This document shows positions 44,070-53,023 of a stretch of DNA of 64,000 nucleotides, piece by piece. The translations under genes were made by a program, and so were the position numbers. Source of the DNA: Pontibacterium sp049603715 (GTDB lineage: Bacteria > Pseudomonadota > Gammaproteobacteria > Pseudomonadales > Balneatricaceae); NCBI GenBank assembly GCA_049603715.1, contig JBMYSW010000006.1, positions 1-64,000 of the forward strand. Reading direction: 5' to 3'. Numbering within the stretch: position 1 is the stretch's first letter; each line of letters starts with the position of its first letter. The notes under the pieces are model-generated. The model did not search any database. It had not been told where the DNA came from and saw nothing but the letters and a program-made list of their open reading frames with translations.

Positions 44070-44798
44070 TTACTCGACTTCTGTCCAAGCGTCGCCCATA
44101 TGGATTTGGAAAGGGCGAAAGTTGGTTTTGTAACGCATTTTGCTGTTACTGCTCACCCAGTGGCCAAGGTAAACATGCTCAATGTTGTGTGCTTTAGCGA
44201 GTTCAATCATTTTTAAAATGACCAAGGTGCCTAGGCTTCGATTAGGGTGGTTGGCAATATCAAAAAATGACTGATGGAGCATGATAGCCGTGTCGGTTAG
44301 GTCAAAGGCGCATACGGCCAGTAGCTCGTTCTGCTCGTCGCGAAACTCAGCCAAGTGAGACAGTGGCTTTTCGAATAGGATGTTGTACTCGTATAGCGCT
44401 TGGGTGGTATCTGGGTCGCAGGGTCGCTGGTGGCGGCGGGCGGTGTAGTCAACAAAAAGCTCGAAGTGTGCCTGTACAAAGCTGGCGCTTTGCGTGCTCA
44501 TTTTAAGGTCTTTGTTTTTTTTTAACACCCGCTTTTGGCTTTTACTGGGCTTAAACTTTTGCGTGTCGACACGAATAAGCTTGCAGGCAGAGCAATCGTC
44601 GCAGTTAACAAGGCAAACCTCTTGGCCAAAGCGGCGAAAACCAACGTTGTATAGCGCGTCGAGCGGCGTCCGTTGCCGAGCGCTGTCGGTGATCACAATG
44701 AGTTGTTCTTCGCGGTCGCTAAAATACGGGCACGGGCGAGGGGTGCACATAAAAGCCTCGTGGGAGTATACGACTACTTTTTCATTGTGTTCTGACAT
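44070..44798 (-). CDS. bpt: Aspartate/glutamate leucyltransferase Bpt (ATE1-like)
   Basis: 242 residues from ATG 44798; a TTG nine codons earlier is possible. The N-terminal half has the conserved PCPYF, FRRFGQEVCLVNCDDCSACK cysteine cluster and KSQKRVLKKNKDL; the C-terminal GNAT-like half has YILFEKPL-type and HVYLGHWVSSNSKMRYKTNF blocks. Bpt adds leucine to proteins with N-terminal Asp or Glu, turning them into ClpS substrates. It follows aat on the same strand with 53 bp between them. Confidence 0.93.
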   Translation of the reverse strand: MSEHNEKVVVYSHEAFMCTPRPCPYFSDREEQLIVITDSARQRTPLDALYNVGFRRFGQEVCLVNCDDCSACKLIRVDTQKFKPSKSQKRVLKKNKDLKMSTQSASFVQAHFELFVDYTARRHQRPCDPDTTQALYEYNILFEKPLSHLAEFRDEQNELLAVCAFDLTDTAIMLHQSFFDIANHPNRSLGTLVILKMIELAKAHNIEHVYLGHWVSSNSKMRYKTNFRPFQIHMGDAWTEVE

Positions 44799-44851
44799 GC
44801 AGAATACGCGCCTTATCGTTAGCAAGCTGGTTATTGAGTGAGTGTTTTATA

Positions 44852-45574
44852 CTACGCTCGCTCAGGGTGATAAATAAAGTCTAGTAAATCGTCGTCAAAT
44901 GACCAGTCGTGGCTGATGGGCTCTTCAATGCGGGCATCTAGCCGATTCAAAAAGCTTTGCCTAGGAATCTCTTGTGCACCCATTGTAAAGAGGTGTGGGT
45001 TGCTAACTTGGCAGTCGATAAGCTCGTAGCCCCATCGTTTGCATTGCTGAGCTAAGGCGAACAGTGCGAATTTTGATGCATTGGGTGCGCGACTAAACAT
45101 TGATTCGCCAAAAAAGAAGGGGCCAATGCTCACGCCGTAAAGGCCGCCGACAAGCTGCTCTTGCTGCCATACTTCAATGGAGTGAGCAAAACCGAGCTGA
45201 TGAAGCTGATTGTAGGCTTGATTCATGGCGTCGGATATCCAAGTGCCTTGGCCGTCTTGTCGTGGTTTGGCGCACTGAGAAATGACGCGGTCAAAGGCTT
45301 TATCAAAGGTTAGCGTGGGCTTTGTTTTGATAAAGGCTTTTTTTAAGCTGCGAGAAAGGTGAGCGTCGGCTGGAAACAATACGCATCGAGGGTCTGGCGA
45401 CCACCATAAAATTGGCTCGCCTGGGTTGTACCACGGGAATATACCGTTTGCGTAGGCGTTAACGAGTCGTTGAGGGCTTAGGTCTCCTCCGGCCGCGAGA
45501 AGCCCATCGGGTTCTTTTAGTGCGGTTTGGGGAAGGGGGAATACGTAGCTATTGTCGTCAAGCCAAGTGATCAT
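44852..45574 (-). CDS. aat: Leucyl/phenylalanyl-tRNA-protein transferase Aat
   Basis: 240 residues. FPLPQTALKEPDGLLAAGGD, ANGIFPWYNPGEPILWWSPD (two overlapping conserved blocks), GPFFFGESMFSRAPNASK and CQVSNPHLFTMGAQEIPR identify it. It adds Leu or Phe to proteins with N-terminal Lys or Arg, making N-degrons. With bpt, clpS and clpA it completes the pathway within 5 kb. Confidence 0.96.
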   Translation of the reverse strand: MITWLDDNSYVFPLPQTALKEPDGLLAAGGDLSPQRLVNAYANGIFPWYNPGEPILWWSPDPRCVLFPADAHLSRSLKKAFIKTKPTLTFDKAFDRVISQCAKPRQDGQGTWISDAMNQAYNQLHQLGFAHSIEVWQQEQLVGGLYGVSIGPFFFGESMFSRAPNASKFALFALAQQCKRWGYELIDCQVSNPHLFTMGAQEIPRQSFLNRLDARIEEPISHDWSFDDDLLDFIYHPERA

Positions 45575-45659
45575 GACTGAGGGTGTCCTGCAATGGCTGC
45601 TAACAAAAGGTGAAGCGAAGGGTGCAGAGTGGCTGCACCCTTGGAGCTGTGGCTTGCTG

Positions 45660-46616
45660 TTACTTCTCTAGGTTATCTAGGTAGCGCTCAGCATCTAGTG
45701 CGGCCATGCAGCCAAAGCCAGCAGAAGTGATGGCTTGACGGTAAATGTGGTCGCATACGTCACCCGCAGCAAATACGCCTTCAATATTTGTTTGTGTGGC
45801 GTTGCCTTCGGTGCCTGAATGGATCTTGAGGTAGCCGTCTTTCATGTCCAGCTGGCCTTCAAAGATATCCGTGTTTGGCTTGTGGCCAATGGCTACGAAT
45901 ACACCTGCTACGTCGAGGTCTTGAGTGCTGCCGTCCTGAGTGCTCTTAACGCGAACGCCCGTCACACCTGAGTCGTCGCCCAGTACTTCGTCTAATTGGT
46001 TATTCCAAAGAATCTTGATGTTGCCAGTTTTCTCACGCTCGAAAAGCTTGTCTTGCAAGATTTTCTCAGAGCGGAGGCTGTCACGACGGTGGATTAGCGT
46101 TACTTCTGATGCGATGTTGCTTAGGTAAAGTGCTTCTTCAACTGCCGTGTTACCGCCGCCAATAACCGCTACTTTTTGGTTGCGGTAGAAGAAACCGTCA
46201 CACGTTGCACACGCCGACACACCTTTACCCATAAAGGCTTCTTCTGACTCTAGGCCTAGGTATTGAGCAGATGCGCCTGTGCAGATAATCAAAGCGTCAC
46301 AGGTGTAGGTGCCCATATCGCCTTTAAGTGTGAATGGGCGCTGTGTTAGCTCGGTAGTGTGAATGTGGTCAAACAAAATTTGAGTGTCGAAGCGCTCTGC
46401 GTGCTGCTGCATACGTTGCATTAGCTCAGGGCCTTGAACACCATCAACGTCGCCTGGCCAGTTGTCCACTTCAGTAGTGGTGGTTAGCTGGCCGCCTTGT
46501 TGCATGCCGGTGATAACGACGGGGTTTAGATTTGCGCGTGCAGCATAGACTGCTGCTGTGTAGCCCGCAGGGCCTGAACCAAGGATGATCAAACGATGGT
46601 GTTGTACGTCGCTCAT
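45660..46616 (-). CDS. trxB: Thioredoxin-disulfide reductase
   Basis: 318 residues. FAD-binding GSGPAGYTAAVYAARA, redox CATCDGFF, NADPH-binding VIGGGNTAVEEALYLS and C-terminal FAD block EGVFAAGDVCD. It keeps thioredoxin reduced using NADPH. A hairpin (GGGTGCAG/CTGCACCC) lies just downstream without a clear T-run. Confidence 0.98.
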   Translation of the reverse strand: MSDVQHHRLIILGSGPAGYTAAVYAARANLNPVVITGMQQGGQLTTTTEVDNWPGDVDGVQGPELMQRMQQHAERFDTQILFDHIHTTELTQRPFTLKGDMGTYTCDALIICTGASAQYLGLESEEAFMGKGVSACATCDGFFYRNQKVAVIGGGNTAVEEALYLSNIASEVTLIHRRDSLRSEKILQDKLFEREKTGNIKILWNNQLDEVLGDDSGVTGVRVKSTQDGSTQDLDVAGVFVAIGHKPNTDIFEGQLDMKDGYLKIHSGTEGNATQTNIEGVFAAGDVCDHIYRQAITSAGFGCMAALDAERYLDNLEK

Positions 46617-47197
46617 AACCGCTACCTTAAAATAAACGTGAATTAAAGATGCCTTACGCTCATAAACTTGAGTGCTTTGGGCGCTGCCATTGTGAATAGT
46701 CGCCTTAATTTACTTATTTGTTAGATAAGCAGGCGATGGCTGAACCAATAACAGCGCTCGTGCTAGCTAAGGCTGGTGCTCGAATCGTAAGTCGTGTTTT
46801 CGAAGCAAGTAAGCCTTAGATGGGGGCGTAGGCGCAAATTACAACGGCTCTTGCGAGCAAAAATGTTGTGCTGGTGGGCAATGTTAGCCTAGCTGTGTTT
46901 TGAGTGCATCAAAAATGCGGCTTTTCGGCTAACTTGCCTTTAAAAAGAAAGGCTTGTTGGATGTGCTTGGCTAGTGAGGAGTAGGGGTTTTAGTGCTAGT
47001 ATGAAGTGAGTATTTAGTCGTACATGGGTAATTGCTCAACACGAAAGTGAGCCTTCAGCGCTTTGTTTTTCTTGTAGAGAATAAGGGTGGTTGATGGTTG
47101 CGCTTGTCGATGGCGTTAAGGTTGTTTTTAAGGTCGTTTTTAAGGTTTTGTATAACTTTATTAGTTTGCTTTTAATTATTGTTTTTTAAGGTTTTTT
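46617..47197. other. Long intergenic region between trxB and ftsK
   Basis: About 580 bp separating divergent genes. It includes a 27-codon frame at 46736-46819 (listed separately). The last 100 bp before ftsK is T-rich with four copies of TTTTTAAGG-like sequence, the last of which provides the ftsK ribosome-binding site. No RNA gene or terminator is convincing here. Confidence 0.6.
46736..46819 (+). CDS. Possible 27-residue peptide
   Basis: ATG 46736 to TAG 46817 encodes an alternating hydrophobic/basic peptide beginning MAEPITALVLAKAGARIV. It could form an amphipathic helix. AGG is only 2 bases before the ATG, so translation is doubtful; no family is known. Confidence 0.15.
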   Translation: MAEPITALVLAKAGARIVSRVFEASKP

Positions 47198-50100
47198 GTG
47201 AGTAATCCAACAGATTTAGAACAGCAGGTTGCTAACCGCTTAGCGGCTAAACTATCGGGCTTGTTAAAAGAGGGCGTGGCCTTGTTTTTAATGGCAGTGA
47301 TGCTTGTGTGGTGGCTGTCATTACTGGGTTATGACGCGCGCGACCCAGGCTGGTCTCATTTAGGTTACACCGCATCCATCAATAACTTTATGGGTGCCAA
47401 AGGCGCTTGGCTGGCAGACTTAACCTTTTCGTTGGTGGGTTACGTCGCTCACGGTTTGCCATTTGTAGCGGGTTACCCTTTGTACGCTTACTGGCGTAAA
47501 CAGAAGGCGGCAGAAGCGGCTTTGCCTCTGGTTTTTACCTTGCCGTTCTTTTTATTCCGATTCGTGGGCGCAGTGGTGTTATTTGCTGCGCTGGCGGCTA
47601 TTTTAGCCCTGCATTTACCAAACGAAGGCGGGTTGCCGTTTTCTGCCGGTGGCCTTTTGGGTGAGTCGGTAGGGGACTTTATCGCTCAGCATCTTGATGT
47701 GGTCGGCGCCTCGATCGTGCTGTTGGTTCTGGTTGTGTTCGGCACAAGCTTGTATGCGGATGTTGGGGTGTTGCGATTATTCGAAAACATTGGTCGCGGC
47801 TTGTATGGCTTAGGTGCAGCCATGACGGCGGCAGATCAATGGTTATCACAAAAGCGTCAGCGCTCAGCTCAGGCCCGACGCGACCGCAAAGCGGCTGCTG
47901 AGCACGAAGCTCATACTGATGACAGACTTCAACGTGAATCTGCTCATCTATATGCGGCGACACCCAGAGGTCATGCTCAAACCGGTGCCTATGCTCAGCC
48001 AAAGCCAGAGCGCCGTACTGTGATGCCCTCTGGGCAAGCTTCTCAGAATCACGCCGCCGGGGTTACCGCAGGGCTTGGTACTCTCTCTCGCATGGGTGGG
48101 GCAGCGCCTCAAAGTGAACCGGTGGACTACAGTGGCGACCATCGTCGTTACAGCCAAGGCGATAGCCGTCGTGCGGGATTCTCTCAGGAGTCAGCGCCTG
48201 CGCCAGAAACAAGGTCAGCTGCGCCTGAGATTCAGGTGAGCGGCCAAACTGATGAGGCGCTCTTTGCTGGTCAAACCGAAGCTCGTGACCCCTTATTTGA
48301 CGACTTTCCGATGTCAGACCCGCTTTCTAACGAAGTGTCTGCGCAAAATGCTGGTGAGCAAGCGAGCCGTAGCGCGTTTGAGGCAAGTAATGAAACGCAT
48401 CTGGGCCGAATTGAACCCACCTTTGACGGCTTGTCATTTGACACGGAGTCTCAGTCTACATCAGCGCCTACACCAGAATCTTCGCGCCAAGCGGCGCCCA
48501 AAACTTTTTCTGAGGAAGTACTGGCCGATGAAGACGGTGTGATTCTTGGTCCGGTAGCTGAAGCAAAAGCCTCAGCCAAGCCTTCTGAAAGCGTGGCTGA
48601 AGCGCGTCAGGCAACCCAACGTGAAGCGAGCTTGGGAGCTATGAGCGACCGTCAAGCCGCATCGTTGATGGCCGCCGTTGAGGCGAAAGAAGCACAGCTA
48701 ACCCGCGCACCAGAGGTTAAAGAGTCTAATGAGGCAAAAGAGCTTAAGCCCGAGCCAGTAAAAGCGCCGGCAGATAATCCACCATGGGAAAGTGACGAAG
48801 CAATTGAGGCACGTGTTGCAGGTGAGTTGGTAGACGAGCCAGCTAAAAAGACTCGTGTCATCGTGCCGCTATCCGAATCTCATAAGCCGATGAAAGCGCA
48901 AGATTTGGGGCTGGATGAGCGCAAGCCAGATACGAAACCCGTCGAAAAGATTCGCCAGCTTCCGAGCTTAGAGTTGCTGGATGCGCCTTCTGAGGAGGTT
49001 GATGAAGGCTATTCGAGCGAGCAGCTAGATGATATGTCGGCTTTGCTAGAGGCGAAATTAAAAGACTTTAACGTGATTGCCGAGGTGGTAGAGGTTAACC
49101 CTGGCCCAGTCATTACACGCTTTGAACTCCAGCCAGCACCTGGTGTTAAAGCCAGCAAAATTACTAACCTTGCGAGTGACTTGGCACGTTCAATGGCGGT
49201 GAGTCGTGTGCGCGTAGTTGAGGTTATTCCTGGCAAGTCGGTTATCGGTATCGAGATTCCTAACGAGCATCGCAAAACCGTTCACTTAAGCGAGGTGCTG
49301 ACCTCAAGCGTTTATCAAGACGCTGAGTCTAGCCTCACCATGGCGCTCGGTAACGACATTGGCGGCAACCCAGTGGTGGCAAACCTCGCACGCATGCCCC
49401 ACTTGTTGGTGGCGGGTACCACAGGTTCGGGTAAGTCGGTGGGTGTAAACGCCATGCTGTTGAGCTTGCTATACAAGTCGACACCGGATGAAGTGCGTTT
49501 GATGCTGGTTGACCCCAAAATGCTGGAGCTATCTATCTACAACGGCATTCCGCACTTGTTGACGCCGGTTATCACCGATATGAAAGACGCAGCCTCTGGC
49601 CTGCGTTGGTGTGTTGCCGAAATGGAACGCCGCTACAAGCTGATGTCCAAAGTGGGTGTTCGAAACCTCAATGGTTACAACGAAAAGGTAAAAGCGGCGA
49701 TCGCTCGTGGTGAGCCTTTACTCGACCCACTGTGGGACCCAGAGGAGTATGGTCACCCACCTGATAAGCCAGCACCGCCACTAGAAACCTTGCCGTTTAT
49801 CGTGGTTGTGATTGACGAGTTTGCTGACATGATGATGTTGGTGGGCAAAAAAGTGGAAGAGCTGATTGCACGTATTGCCCAAAAAGCCCGTGCTGCGGGT
49901 ATTCACCTGATTCTCGCTACGCAGCGCCCGTCGGTGGATGTTATTACTGGTTTGATTAAGGCTAACGTGCCTACGCGAATTGCGTTTCAGGTATCGTCGA
50001 AAATCGACTCGCGAACCATCTTGGACCAAACCGGTGCCGAAAACCTTCTAGGTTGGGGTGATATGTTGTATTTGCCTCCGGGTACGAGCCTAACTAACCG

Positions 50101-50440
50101 TGTCCATGGCGCGTTTGTCAGTGATGATGAGGTGCATCGCACCGTTGAGGCATGGAAGGCGTTGGGCGAGCCTGAGTTTGTTGAAGATATCTTTAGTCAG
50201 GGTTATGACCCAGACAGCTCTGGTTCAGGTGACGCGGAGCAGGATAGCTACTACGACGAAGCGGTGGCATTAGTGACACAAGCGCAAAAAGCGTCTGTCT
50301 CTATGGTGCAGCGCAAGTTTAGTATCGGCTACAATCGCGCATCTCGTATTGTTGAGGCAATGGAGGGTGCGGGCGTGGTATCCGAGCCAGATAATAATGG
50401 TCGTCGCGAAGTGTTAGCGCCGCCTCCGGTGGGTGACTAA
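47198..50440 (+). CDS. ftsK: DNA translocase FtsK
   Basis: 1080 residues. Four membrane segments lie within residues 1-200, followed by a long Pro/Gln/Ala/Glu-rich linker (about 210-580). The motor domains have Walker A in LLVAGTTGSGKSVGVNAMLL and Walker B IVVVIDEFADMMML. The C-terminal winged gamma domain (about 1010-1075: VSMVQRKFSIGYNRASRIVE) reads the KOPS orientation motif. It pumps chromosome ends to dif at the septum and activates XerCD. Start is GTG 47198 with AAGG 6 bases before it. First gene of ftsK-lolA-rarA-crcB-serS. Confidence 0.97.
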   Translation: MSNPTDLEQQVANRLAAKLSGLLKEGVALFLMAVMLVWWLSLLGYDARDPGWSHLGYTASINNFMGAKGAWLADLTFSLVGYVAHGLPFVAGYPLYAYWRKQKAAEAALPLVFTLPFFLFRFVGAVVLFAALAAILALHLPNEGGLPFSAGGLLGESVGDFIAQHLDVVGASIVLLVLVVFGTSLYADVGVLRLFENIGRGLYGLGAAMTAADQWLSQKRQRSAQARRDRKAAAEHEAHTDDRLQRESAHLYAATPRGHAQTGAYAQPKPERRTVMPSGQASQNHAAGVTAGLGTLSRMGGAAPQSEPVDYSGDHRRYSQGDSRRAGFSQESAPAPETRSAAPEIQVSGQTDEALFAGQTEARDPLFDDFPMSDPLSNEVSAQNAGEQASRSAFEASNETHLGRIEPTFDGLSFDTESQSTSAPTPESSRQAAPKTFSEEVLADEDGVILGPVAEAKASAKPSESVAEARQATQREASLGAMSDRQAASLMAAVEAKEAQLTRAPEVKESNEAKELKPEPVKAPADNPPWESDEAIEARVAGELVDEPAKKTRVIVPLSESHKPMKAQDLGLDERKPDTKPVEKIRQLPSLELLDAPSEEVDEGYSSEQLDDMSALLEAKLKDFNVIAEVVEVNPGPVITRFELQPAPGVKASKITNLASDLARSMAVSRVRVVEVIPGKSVIGIEIPNEHRKTVHLSEVLTSSVYQDAESSLTMALGNDIGGNPVVANLARMPHLLVAGTTGSGKSVGVNAMLLSLLYKSTPDEVRLMLVDPKMLELSIYNGIPHLLTPVITDMKDAASGLRWCVAEMERRYKLMSKVGVRNLNGYNEKVKAAIARGEPLLDPLWDPEEYGHPPDKPAPPLETLPFIVVVIDEFADMMMLVGKKVEELIARIAQKARAAGIHLILATQRPSVDVITGLIKANVPTRIAFQVSSKIDSRTILDQTGAENLLGWGDMLYLPPGTSLTNRVHGAFVSDDEVHRTVEAWKALGEPEFVEDIFSQGYDPDSSGSGDAEQDSYYDEAVALVTQAQKASVSMVQRKFSIGYNRASRIVEAMEGAGVVSEPDNNGRREVLAPPPVGD

Positions 50441-50476
50441 CCTACCAAACGCGCGTGCTTAAGGAGCGAAACCAGA

Positions 50477-51205
50477 ATGCAGATTAAAACATTGATTAAC
50501 ACTAAAACAATTGTTCGGCCTTTTGCGATTGCCGCAATGGCCGCAACCCTAGCCGTTGCCCCTTTATCTCCCTCGTTGGCGATGGCAAACAGCGGGGAGA
50601 TGCAAAATATCGCAACTGTTAAGTCTCAGGCGAGTGTTGTTAATCGCTTGAGTCAGTTGTTGTCAGGTTATGACCGCCTATCGGCGCGCTTCGAGCAAAG
50701 TGTCACCCGAACAGGTTCAAGTCAGGGCGATGTGCAAGCAGGGCAATTCTCGGTAGCAAAACCCAATCGTTTTGTGTGGAGTGTCGAAACGCCGTTCCCG
50801 CAAGAGATTGTGAGCGATGGTGAATATGTTTGGATCTATGACCCAGACCTAGAGCAAGTCACTCAAAAGCGAGCGGATAATCGTCAAGATAACGCTGCGG
50901 CATTGATTCTTAATGGCCGTGTGGACGCCCTTGATGAACAGTTTTTAATCCGCGAGGTGCCTTTGGTGGCGCAGCCAGCGACAGAGCTATTTGAACTGAC
51001 ACCAAGACAAGAGAACTCTAACTTCAGTCGGATTCGCCTGTTGTTTCACGCGGGTGTGCTTTCGGAGTTTTTGCTTGAAGACCAGCTGGGTCAACGTACG
51101 GCTGTGGTGCTTAGCCAAGTCGAAATTAACCCGGTTCTGGCCGATAGCTTGTTTGACTTTAAAGTGCCTGAGGGTGTGGATCTGATTGTGGATGATGAGC
51201 GCTAA
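50477..51205 (+). CDS. lolA: Outer-membrane lipoprotein carrier LolA
   Basis: 242 residues with a long signal peptide (cleavage near AMA before NSGEM, about residue 37). The mature part has the unclosed-barrel pattern: LSARFEQSVTR, GQFSVAKPNRFVWSVETPFP, QEIVSDGEYVWIYDPDLEQV, and a C-terminal F-x-F strand (SLFDFKVPEGVD). It ferries lipoproteins from LolCDE to LolB through the periplasm. Its TAA stop shares one base with the rarA ATG. Confidence 0.95.
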   Translation: MQIKTLINTKTIVRPFAIAAMAATLAVAPLSPSLAMANSGEMQNIATVKSQASVVNRLSQLLSGYDRLSARFEQSVTRTGSSQGDVQAGQFSVAKPNRFVWSVETPFPQEIVSDGEYVWIYDPDLEQVTQKRADNRQDNAAALILNGRVDALDEQFLIREVPLVAQPATELFELTPRQENSNFSRIRLLFHAGVLSEFLLEDQLGQRTAVVLSQVEINPVLADSLFDFKVPEGVDLIVDDER

Positions 51206-52560
51206 TGGCAGATTTGTTCGCCCAAGAAGAGCAGAGTAAAAACCAAAAGTTTTTGCCTTTGGCGGCACGCATGCGTCCACAAACCCTAGACCAGTACATT
51301 GGTCAGCGCCATTTGTTGGGCGAAGGGATGCCGCTGAGAGAAGTGCTAGAGCGAAAAGTCGCTCACTCTATGTTGCTTTGGGGGCCGCCGGGTGTGGGTA
51401 AAACCACTTTGGCGCAGCTTATTTGTGAGCATTTGGGCGGGTACTTTCTAAAACTCTCGGCGGTGCTCTCGGGCGTAAAAGAAATTCGCAGTGCCATTGA
51501 TCAAGCGCAGCAAATACGATTGCAAACGGGTAAAACCCTCGTGCTTTTTGTGGATGAGGTGCATCGATTTAATAAAAGCCAGCAGGATGCGTTTTTGCCC
51601 TATATCGAAGATGGCACCTTTGTGTTTATCGGTGCGACTACCGAAAACCCTTCTTTTGAATTAAATAACGCACTGCTGTCCAGAGCCCGCGTTTATCTGC
51701 TTGAATCGCTTAAGCCCGACGATATTCGCGAGCTGGTCACACAAGCGCTTAATGACAGCGAGCGAGGTCTAGGCAGTAAAGCGCTTTCGTTTGAAGAGGG
51801 TGTGCTTGATGAGCTTATTCGTGTGGCAGATGGCGATGCTCGTCGTGCCTTGAATATGCTTGAGGTGTCAGCAGACCTTGCTACTCAAACGAAAAGCGGT
51901 CTTTGTGTAACCCGCACATCGGCTAAGCAGGTGTTGGCTGCCAATGGTCGCGCTTACGATAAGCAGGGCGATCACTTTTACGACTTGATCTCCGCTTTTC
52001 ATAAATCCGTCAGAGGGTCTTCGCCAGACGGTGCGCTTTATTGGTACTGTCGTATCTTGGAGGGCGGTGGCGACCCTTTGTATGTTGCGCGCCGATTAGT
52101 GGCTATCGCATCGGAAGATATTGGCAATGCAGACCCGCGCGCCATGCAAGTGGCCCTCAGTGCATGGGATGCATTTGATCGTGTAGGCCCTGCCGAAGGT
52201 GAGCGAGCCATCGCGCAAGCGGCAATCTATTGTGCATGTGCACCCAAAAGTAATGCCGTTTATGCAGCCTACAAGGCCTGCCGCGCTGCGGTGCGAGAGG
52301 ATGTCGATCACCCGGTACCCAATCACTTGCGCAATGCGCCCACCAAGCTTATGGGTGATTTGGGTTATGGCGATGATTATCGCTATGCCCACAATGAGCC
52401 AGACGCTTATGCGGCAGGAGAGTCTTATTTGCCCGAAGCGTTAGGGCAGCCAGAGTGGTATCAGCCTCAAAACCGAGGGCTAGAGGCAAAAATTAAAGAC
52501 AAGTTGGCGCACTTACGTCACCTTGACGAGTTAAGTAACAATAAACGCTACGAAAAGTAG
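51205..52560 (+). CDS. rarA: Replication-associated recombination protein RarA (MgsA)
   Basis: 451 residues. AAA+ clamp-loader-like ATPase: MRPQTLDQYIGQRHLLG, Walker A LWGPPGVGKTTLAQLI, Walker B LFVDEVHRFNKSQQD, sensor GATTENPSFELN. The MgsA tetramerisation domain follows (SEDIGNADPRAM, PKSNAVYAAYKA). It acts at stalled forks with SSB. Start ATG overlaps the lolA stop. Confidence 0.96.
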   Translation: MADLFAQEEQSKNQKFLPLAARMRPQTLDQYIGQRHLLGEGMPLREVLERKVAHSMLLWGPPGVGKTTLAQLICEHLGGYFLKLSAVLSGVKEIRSAIDQAQQIRLQTGKTLVLFVDEVHRFNKSQQDAFLPYIEDGTFVFIGATTENPSFELNNALLSRARVYLLESLKPDDIRELVTQALNDSERGLGSKALSFEEGVLDELIRVADGDARRALNMLEVSADLATQTKSGLCVTRTSAKQVLAANGRAYDKQGDHFYDLISAFHKSVRGSSPDGALYWYCRILEGGGDPLYVARRLVAIASEDIGNADPRAMQVALSAWDAFDRVGPAEGERAIAQAAIYCACAPKSNAVYAAYKACRAAVREDVDHPVPNHLRNAPTKLMGDLGYGDDYRYAHNEPDAYAAGESYLPEALGQPEWYQPQNRGLEAKIKDKLAHLRHLDELSNNKRYEK

Positions 52561-52585
52561 TGTGTAACCGAGGGTAAGCGGCAGT

Positions 52586-52957
52586 ATGCAAAGTTTCTTG
52601 GTTGTTGCCCTTGGGGGCGCTGTTGGAGCCATGGCGCGTTATAGCCTGTCGTTGCTTTGGCCATTTGTATTGGGTCAGTTTCCAATGGCAACCTTTTTGT
52701 GTAACGTGGCGGGCTCATTATTAATGGGTGTCGGTTACGTGGTGATCGTTGAAAACGGCCAGTTGTCTGAGCAAGCACGCTTGCTTTTGATGACAGGCGG
52801 CCTTGGTGCTTTTACCACCTTTTCGACCTTCTCGTTAGAAACTGTGCTGATGTTGACCCAAGGGCATGTTATGTCGGCGCTGATTTATATATCATTAAGC
52901 GTTATCTTATGCGTTACGGCGTTATATGCGGGTTTGAGTCTTGCCCGTATGTTTTAG
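52586..52957 (+). CDS. crcB: Fluoride channel CrcB (Fluc)
   Basis: 123 residues with four membrane helices. GGAVGAMARYSLS at the start, CNVAGSLLMG in helix 2, and the Na+/pore region GGLGAFTTFSTFSLE in helix 3 are the Fluc signatures. A dual-topology dimer exports fluoride. Only 25 bp separates it from rarA, so no fluoride riboswitch fits there; it is read through with the operon. Confidence 0.95.
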   Translation: MQSFLVVALGGAVGAMARYSLSLLWPFVLGQFPMATFLCNVAGSLLMGVGYVVIVENGQLSEQARLLLMTGGLGAFTTFSTFSLETVLMLTQGHVMSALIYISLSVILCVTALYAGLSLARMF

Positions 52958-53023
52958 TGAGCCGAGTCTAGCCAAGTAGCGAGCAGACTGCGGCCTTTAT
53001 ATTTGATAGGTGTATTTAAAATC

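Noticed and set aside
52561..52585. Fluoride riboswitch before crcB
   Set aside because: Only 25 bp separate rarA and crcB; too short for the aptamer.
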